From a bacterium (GTDB lineage Bacteria > Patescibacteriota > Minisyncoccia > UBA6257): a stretch of DNA of 8,420 nt. The stretch lies in assembly GCA_021162155.1 (NCBI GenBank), contig JAGGZF010000076.1, positions 1 to 8,420 of the forward strand, given 5' to 3'. A program made the translations under genes and the position numbers. The notes below the pieces were generated by a model, which saw only the letters and a list, made by a program, of their open reading frames with translations, made no database searches and had not been told where the DNA came from. Shown piece by piece: positions 6,175 through 8,420 of the stretch. The number at the start of each line of letters is the position of its first letter. Within the stretch, counting starts at the first letter, position 1.

Positions 6175-6201
6175 CTTCAGGGCCCTATACAGGGATTCTG
6201 A
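6127..6201 (+). ncRNA. Long imperfect inverted repeat / candidate structured RNA leader
   Basis: Bases 6127-6154 pair continuously with 6174-6201, a 28-position stem around a 19-nt loop (6155-6173). Twenty-five positions are Watson-Crick. The other three (6135 with 6193, 6146 with 6182, 6147 with 6181) are U opposite G in the + strand RNA, so the whole stem pairs in that RNA but not in its complement. The loop contains the 3' arm and most of the T-run of the terminator, so the two folds compete. The segment would sit in the 5' leader of the 170-aa protein gene, 33 nt before its ATG, if transcription passes the terminator. It could instead be a mobile-element relic. I do not recognise it as a known RNA family. 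Confidence 0.5.
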
Positions 6202-6234
6202 GAAAAGATATTAGAATTAAATATTTACAAATTT

Positions 6235-6747
6235 ATGAATAAGAGAAATATCTTATTAATAGGGTTAGTGGTGGTTGTTTTAATAACTGGTATCTTTTTG
6301 TTTGGTTCTTTTTATTGCTCTCAAAAGGAGGCCTATTATTATCATCGACAAACTCAGAATTTAATTTCCGCGCTAAAACAAAAGGAGAAAGAATATTCTA
6401 ATGATATTTATAGTGAAGATACCCCCGAAGAAACATATCGGGCATTTTTACAAGCATTGCAGAAGAAGGATATAGAGAGAGCAGTAAAGTATTTTATTTC
6501 AGAAAAACAGGAAGATTATAAACAACTCTTTACCTTAATTTTACAACAGAAAAAATGGGGAGATATGATGAGTGACTTACTTAAAAAAGAAAACCAGAGT
6601 GGTGATTATAAAGATAAAAATACTTATGTAATTCATGTTTTAAATGATGATAAAGTGCTTGTTGCTCAGCCAGTATTAAAAAAGATAGAATTTTCTTTTG
6701 GAAAGACAAAGAAGCAAGCCGGAATTTGGAAAATAACAGAGTTTTGA
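6235..6747 (+). CDS. Hypothetical single-pass membrane protein with C-terminal soluble domain
   Basis: I do not recognise a named family for this 170-residue protein. MNKRN is followed by one hydrophobic helix (about residues 5-27, LLIGLVVVVLITGIFLFGSF). This suggests an uncleaved signal anchor with the rest outside the membrane. A Gln/Lys-rich, probably helical stalk follows (about 38-56), then TPEETYRAFLQALQKKDIERAVKYF (63-87). That pattern of paired helices is seen in small NTF2-like or DUF4878-like secreted domains. The end, with beta-prone runs and GIWKITEF, is compatible with such a fold. The gene starts at AAATTTATG without a Shine-Dalgarno sequence. It stands between two hairpins whose 5' arms share an 11-mer, with its own promoter upstream, so it may be a separately controlled unit. 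The reading frame is convincing, and the function is unknown. Confidence 0.75.
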   Translation: MNKRNILLIGLVVVVLITGIFLFGSFYCSQKEAYYYHRQTQNLISALKQKEKEYSNDIYSEDTPEETYRAFLQALQKKDIERAVKYFISEKQEDYKQLFTLILQQKKWGDMMSDLLKKENQSGDYKDKNTYVIHVLNDDKVLVAQPVLKKIEFSFGKTKKQAGIWKITEF

Positions 6748-6795
6748 TTTGTAAAATATCTAAAGTTTTAAGATAAGAAAGTTTTAAAAAACAAG

Positions 6796-6836
6796 AAAAC
6801 AGCGGGAAGTATATGAAGAAAACACCGCTGCTTTTT
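6796..6836 (+). terminator. Terminator-like hairpin overlapping the start codon of the next gene
   Basis: CAGCGG (6800-6805) pairs with CCGCTG (6825-6830). After one bulged C, the flanking AAAA (6796-6799) can pair with T residues at 6832-6835 of a five-T run. The 19-nt loop contains the ATG (6813-6815) and the possible ribosome-binding GGGAAG is partly in the stem. The 5' arm AAAACAGCGGG is identical to that of the hairpin at 6114. It may terminate transcripts of the 170-aa gene inside the first codons of the secreted protein gene, or control that gene's expression. The T-run is short and the stem is only 6 bp before the bulge. Confidence 0.45.
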
Positions 6837-8420
6837 ATTTACTTTCTCTTTATTGTAACTTTTGCGGCAGTACCTCCTGCTAATGCTTATGATGCTTATG
6901 CTACTCACCCTATTCTTACTAATTGGGGCGTGAATTTATATAATCAGAAATTTACTCCTCTTATAACAGAGGCAGAAAAGCGGTGGCTGGAGCAAGGAAG
7001 TATAGACGAGGATGACGACGGGCGTTGCCTTAATCATTTTTATGACCCTGTATATCATAAATCCTGGCAATTATTAGGTAGTGAAGCAAAATTCCCAGTA
7101 TTAACAGCACCTAATTGGGCTCAAAATCCATTTGCTCAAGCAGTATATGACCCTTTATATTACTCCTTATTGGGGCCAGTAGTTAGAAGTCCTGTGTTTT
7201 CGCGCACCAATTATACTTGGCAGAGGGCTATTTATGAATATGTTAAAGGCCATAAGAAGAAGGCTTTTATTGCTTTAGGGCACATTCTTCATCTTATTCA
7301 GGATATGAGTGTCCCAGAGCACACTCGACAGAATGTTCATATATTTCTTCTTCCTTCTGCCACTAGTCCTTTGGAAAATTATGCCAAAAGAGAAGAGGTT
7401 TTGAATTCTCTATCTGGAGGAGATTTAATACTCTCCTCTTCAGATTTATGTCTCAATTTAAATGAGTGCTTTGATAAAGTAGCATTTTACTCCAATCATT
7501 ATTTTTATAGTCCGGATACTATTGCAGGTTCTCCATACCAGTTTCCTCAGCCGGTGTATTATAAAGTTCCGGAGAAAGTAAATGGAGAAATACGCTACTA
7601 TGTTATGGGAGAAGATGAGAATCACAATTTGTATCACTTGGCTCTAATTTTACCTCAGATAGGATGGCGATTATTGTCAGGGCCTACTATGTATAGTTTG
7701 GAAGATGAACTGGTACTTAAGGATTATTGGGAAAGATTATCATCTACAGCCACCAGGGGGAGCGCTGCTGTTATAAAATTATTTTTTGATGAAGTGTCTC
7801 GAATTAACGATAAACAGAAATTTATATCTAGTCAGGAGAGCAATTTATTAGCGGCTGCTTTTGGAGGAATGAATAAATTTATTCAGGATGTTTTTCATCG
7901 TTCTCCGGATTATCTTATTGTAGATTCTGAATCATCTTCTTTACCCCCTGCTTCCTCTAAAACACCATCTTCTCCAATATCTTCCAAAACATCTTCACAC
8001 CCTTCTATCACGACTACTACAAAACCATTAACTACAACTACTTCTGTGACTACTACAACCTCTGTAACTACTACCACTACAATTGTTAAGCCCACTACCT
8101 CCTCTACTTTACCTAAAGAACATCAATGTTCATTTAATTCCTTTCACAGGCCTGCTCATAATAAAGTTATTATTTCGGAAATAGCCTGGATGGGGACATC
8201 CGTCAGTTCTTATGACGAATGGATAGAACTAAAAAATATTTCTTCTTCTGATGTGGATTTAACCGGTTGGCAGTTAAAAGATAACAAGGGCAGTATAAAA
8301 GTGATTTTTCCTCAATTATGGGTAAAACCCGGAGAATTTGTTCTCTTAGAGAGGACTAATGATGACACTTTGCCTTATCTCAAAGCAGACTTTATTTACA
8401 CTGGTTCTCTGTCTAATAAA
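6813..8420 (+). CDS. Secreted zinc-dependent phospholipase C/P1 nuclease-like protein with lamin-tail domain (partial, 3' end beyond window)
   Basis: The frame is open from ATG 6813 to the window edge (536 codons, no stop). A signal peptide is clear: MKKTP, hydrophobic LLFIYFLFIVTFAAV, then PPANA with likely cleavage after residue 25. The first domain (about 30-370) carries HILHLIQDMSVPEH (157-170). Its His160-x3-Asp164-x5-His170 spacing fits the zinc site of phospholipase C / S1-P1 nucleases. DGRCLNHFYDP (69-79) and ENHNLYH (269-275) may give further ligands. A Ser/Thr/Pro linker follows (about 373-435) with runs of four or five Thr. Residues 451 to the edge are a lamin-tail domain: VIISEIAWMGT, DEWIELKN, DLTGWQLKD, GEFVLLERTNDDT. 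The product is probably exported and acts on phospholipid or nucleic acid outside the cell, but the substrate is not determinable here. The start is fixed by the signal peptide and lies in a hairpin loop. Confidence 0.85.
   Translation, partial: MKKTPLLFIYFLFIVTFAAVPPANAYDAYATHPILTNWGVNLYNQKFTPLITEAEKRWLEQGSIDEDDDGRCLNHFYDPVYHKSWQLLGSEAKFPVLTAPNWAQNPFAQAVYDPLYYSLLGPVVRSPVFSRTNYTWQRAIYEYVKGHKKKAFIALGHILHLIQDMSVPEHTRQNVHIFLLPSATSPLENYAKREEVLNSLSGGDLILSSSDLCLNLNECFDKVAFYSNHYFYSPDTIAGSPYQFPQPVYYKVPEKVNGEIRYYVMGEDENHNLYHLALILPQIGWRLLSGPTMYSLEDELVLKDYWERLSSTATRGSAAVIKLFFDEVSRINDKQKFISSQESNLLAAAFGGMNKFIQDVFHRSPDYLIVDSESSSLPPASSKTPSSPISSKTSSHPSITTTTKPLTTTTSVTTTTSVTTTTTIVKPTTSSTLPKEHQCSFNSFHRPAHNKVIISEIAWMGTSVSSYDEWIELKNISSSDVDLTGWQLKDNKGSIKVIFPQLWVKPGEFVLLERTNDDTLPYLKADFIYTGSLSNK
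8043..8078 (+). repeat. 18-nt tandem repeat in the Thr-rich linker
   Basis: Two adjacent 18-nt units (8043-8060 and 8061-8078), each beginning TCTGT(G/A)ACTACTAC, encode SVTTTT twice (residues 411-422). They lie within a longer ACT/ACA-rich stretch from about 8010 to 8085. The unit is in frame, so copy number can change without breaking the protein. The linker separates the enzyme-like domain from the lamin-tail domain. The Val-rich open frame on the opposite strand is a by-product of this repeat. Confidence 0.7.

Noticed and set aside
6114..6201. A full H-type pseudoknot with both stems formed together
   Set aside because: The 2-nt connectors cannot cross a 28-bp stem, so at best partial versions could coexist.
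6127..6201. CRISPR repeat or miniature transposon
   Set aside because: Only two arms are present, with a 19-nt centre. There are no repeated units with spacers, no flanking target duplication and no transposase nearby.
6059..6234. Replication origin (oriC) suggested by the DnaA box, AT-rich DNA and nearby gyrB
   Set aside because: Only one box was found, and there is no cluster, dnaA or dnaN. gyrB is about 4 kb away in a different operon.
6295..6325. Lipoprotein signal in the 170-aa protein (Cys28 after the hydrophobic helix)
   Set aside because: The residues before the Cys are SFY, which do not fit the lipobox pattern of a small residue at -1 and Leu/Ala-type at -3.
7910..8095. Val-rich open frame antisense to the Thr-rich linker
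   Set aside because: It is the complement of ACT/ACA repeats. The + strand frame is continuous with a signal peptide and two recognisable domains.

Overview
The window is AT-rich, and every convincing gene lies on the + strand. It suggests a member of the Candidate Phyla Radiation (Patescibacteria, most likely Parcubacteria-like). The reasons are inferential: tightly packed housekeeping genes in unusual combinations, a valyl-tRNA synthetase without its C-terminal arm, a ribosomal protein S16 with a long Lys/Glu tail, a Parcubacteria-style Hsp20, and a secreted phospholipase C-like protein joined to a lamin-tail domain. UGA acts as a stop (valS and the 170-aa gene), so this is standard code 11, not the UGA=Gly code of Gracilibacteria/Absconditabacteria.

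Region 1 (1-5062) looks like one operon: the last codons of a probable pheT, then gyrB, valS and a PrsW-family membrane protease. The gaps are 6 nt, 6 nt and a 4-nt ATGA overlap. Region 2 (5134-6058) holds hsp20 and rpsP, 1 nt apart, behind a very AT-rich 71-nt spacer. These genes serve DNA topology, translation and protein quality control.

Region 3 (6059-6234) is the most unusual part. Right after the rpsP stop come a perfect DnaA-box sequence, a good sigma70-type promoter, and two overlapping inverted repeats in A-B-A'-B' order. A:A' is an 11-bp terminator-type hairpin with a T-run. B:B' is a 28-position hairpin whose three non-Watson-Crick positions are all G.U in the + strand RNA. The two folds largely exclude each other. 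The segment could be a small RNA, an attenuator or a bistable leader in front of the next gene.

Region 4 (6235-8420) encodes two exported proteins: a 170-aa single-pass membrane protein of unknown function, and the start of a large secreted protein (signal peptide, zinc-dependent phospholipase C/P1 nuclease-like domain, Ser/Thr-rich linker, lamin-tail domain) that runs off the window end. A second hairpin begins with the same 11-mer as the first terminator and has the secreted protein's start codon in its loop. Several starts lack a clear Shine-Dalgarno sequence, and three share the context AAATTTATG.
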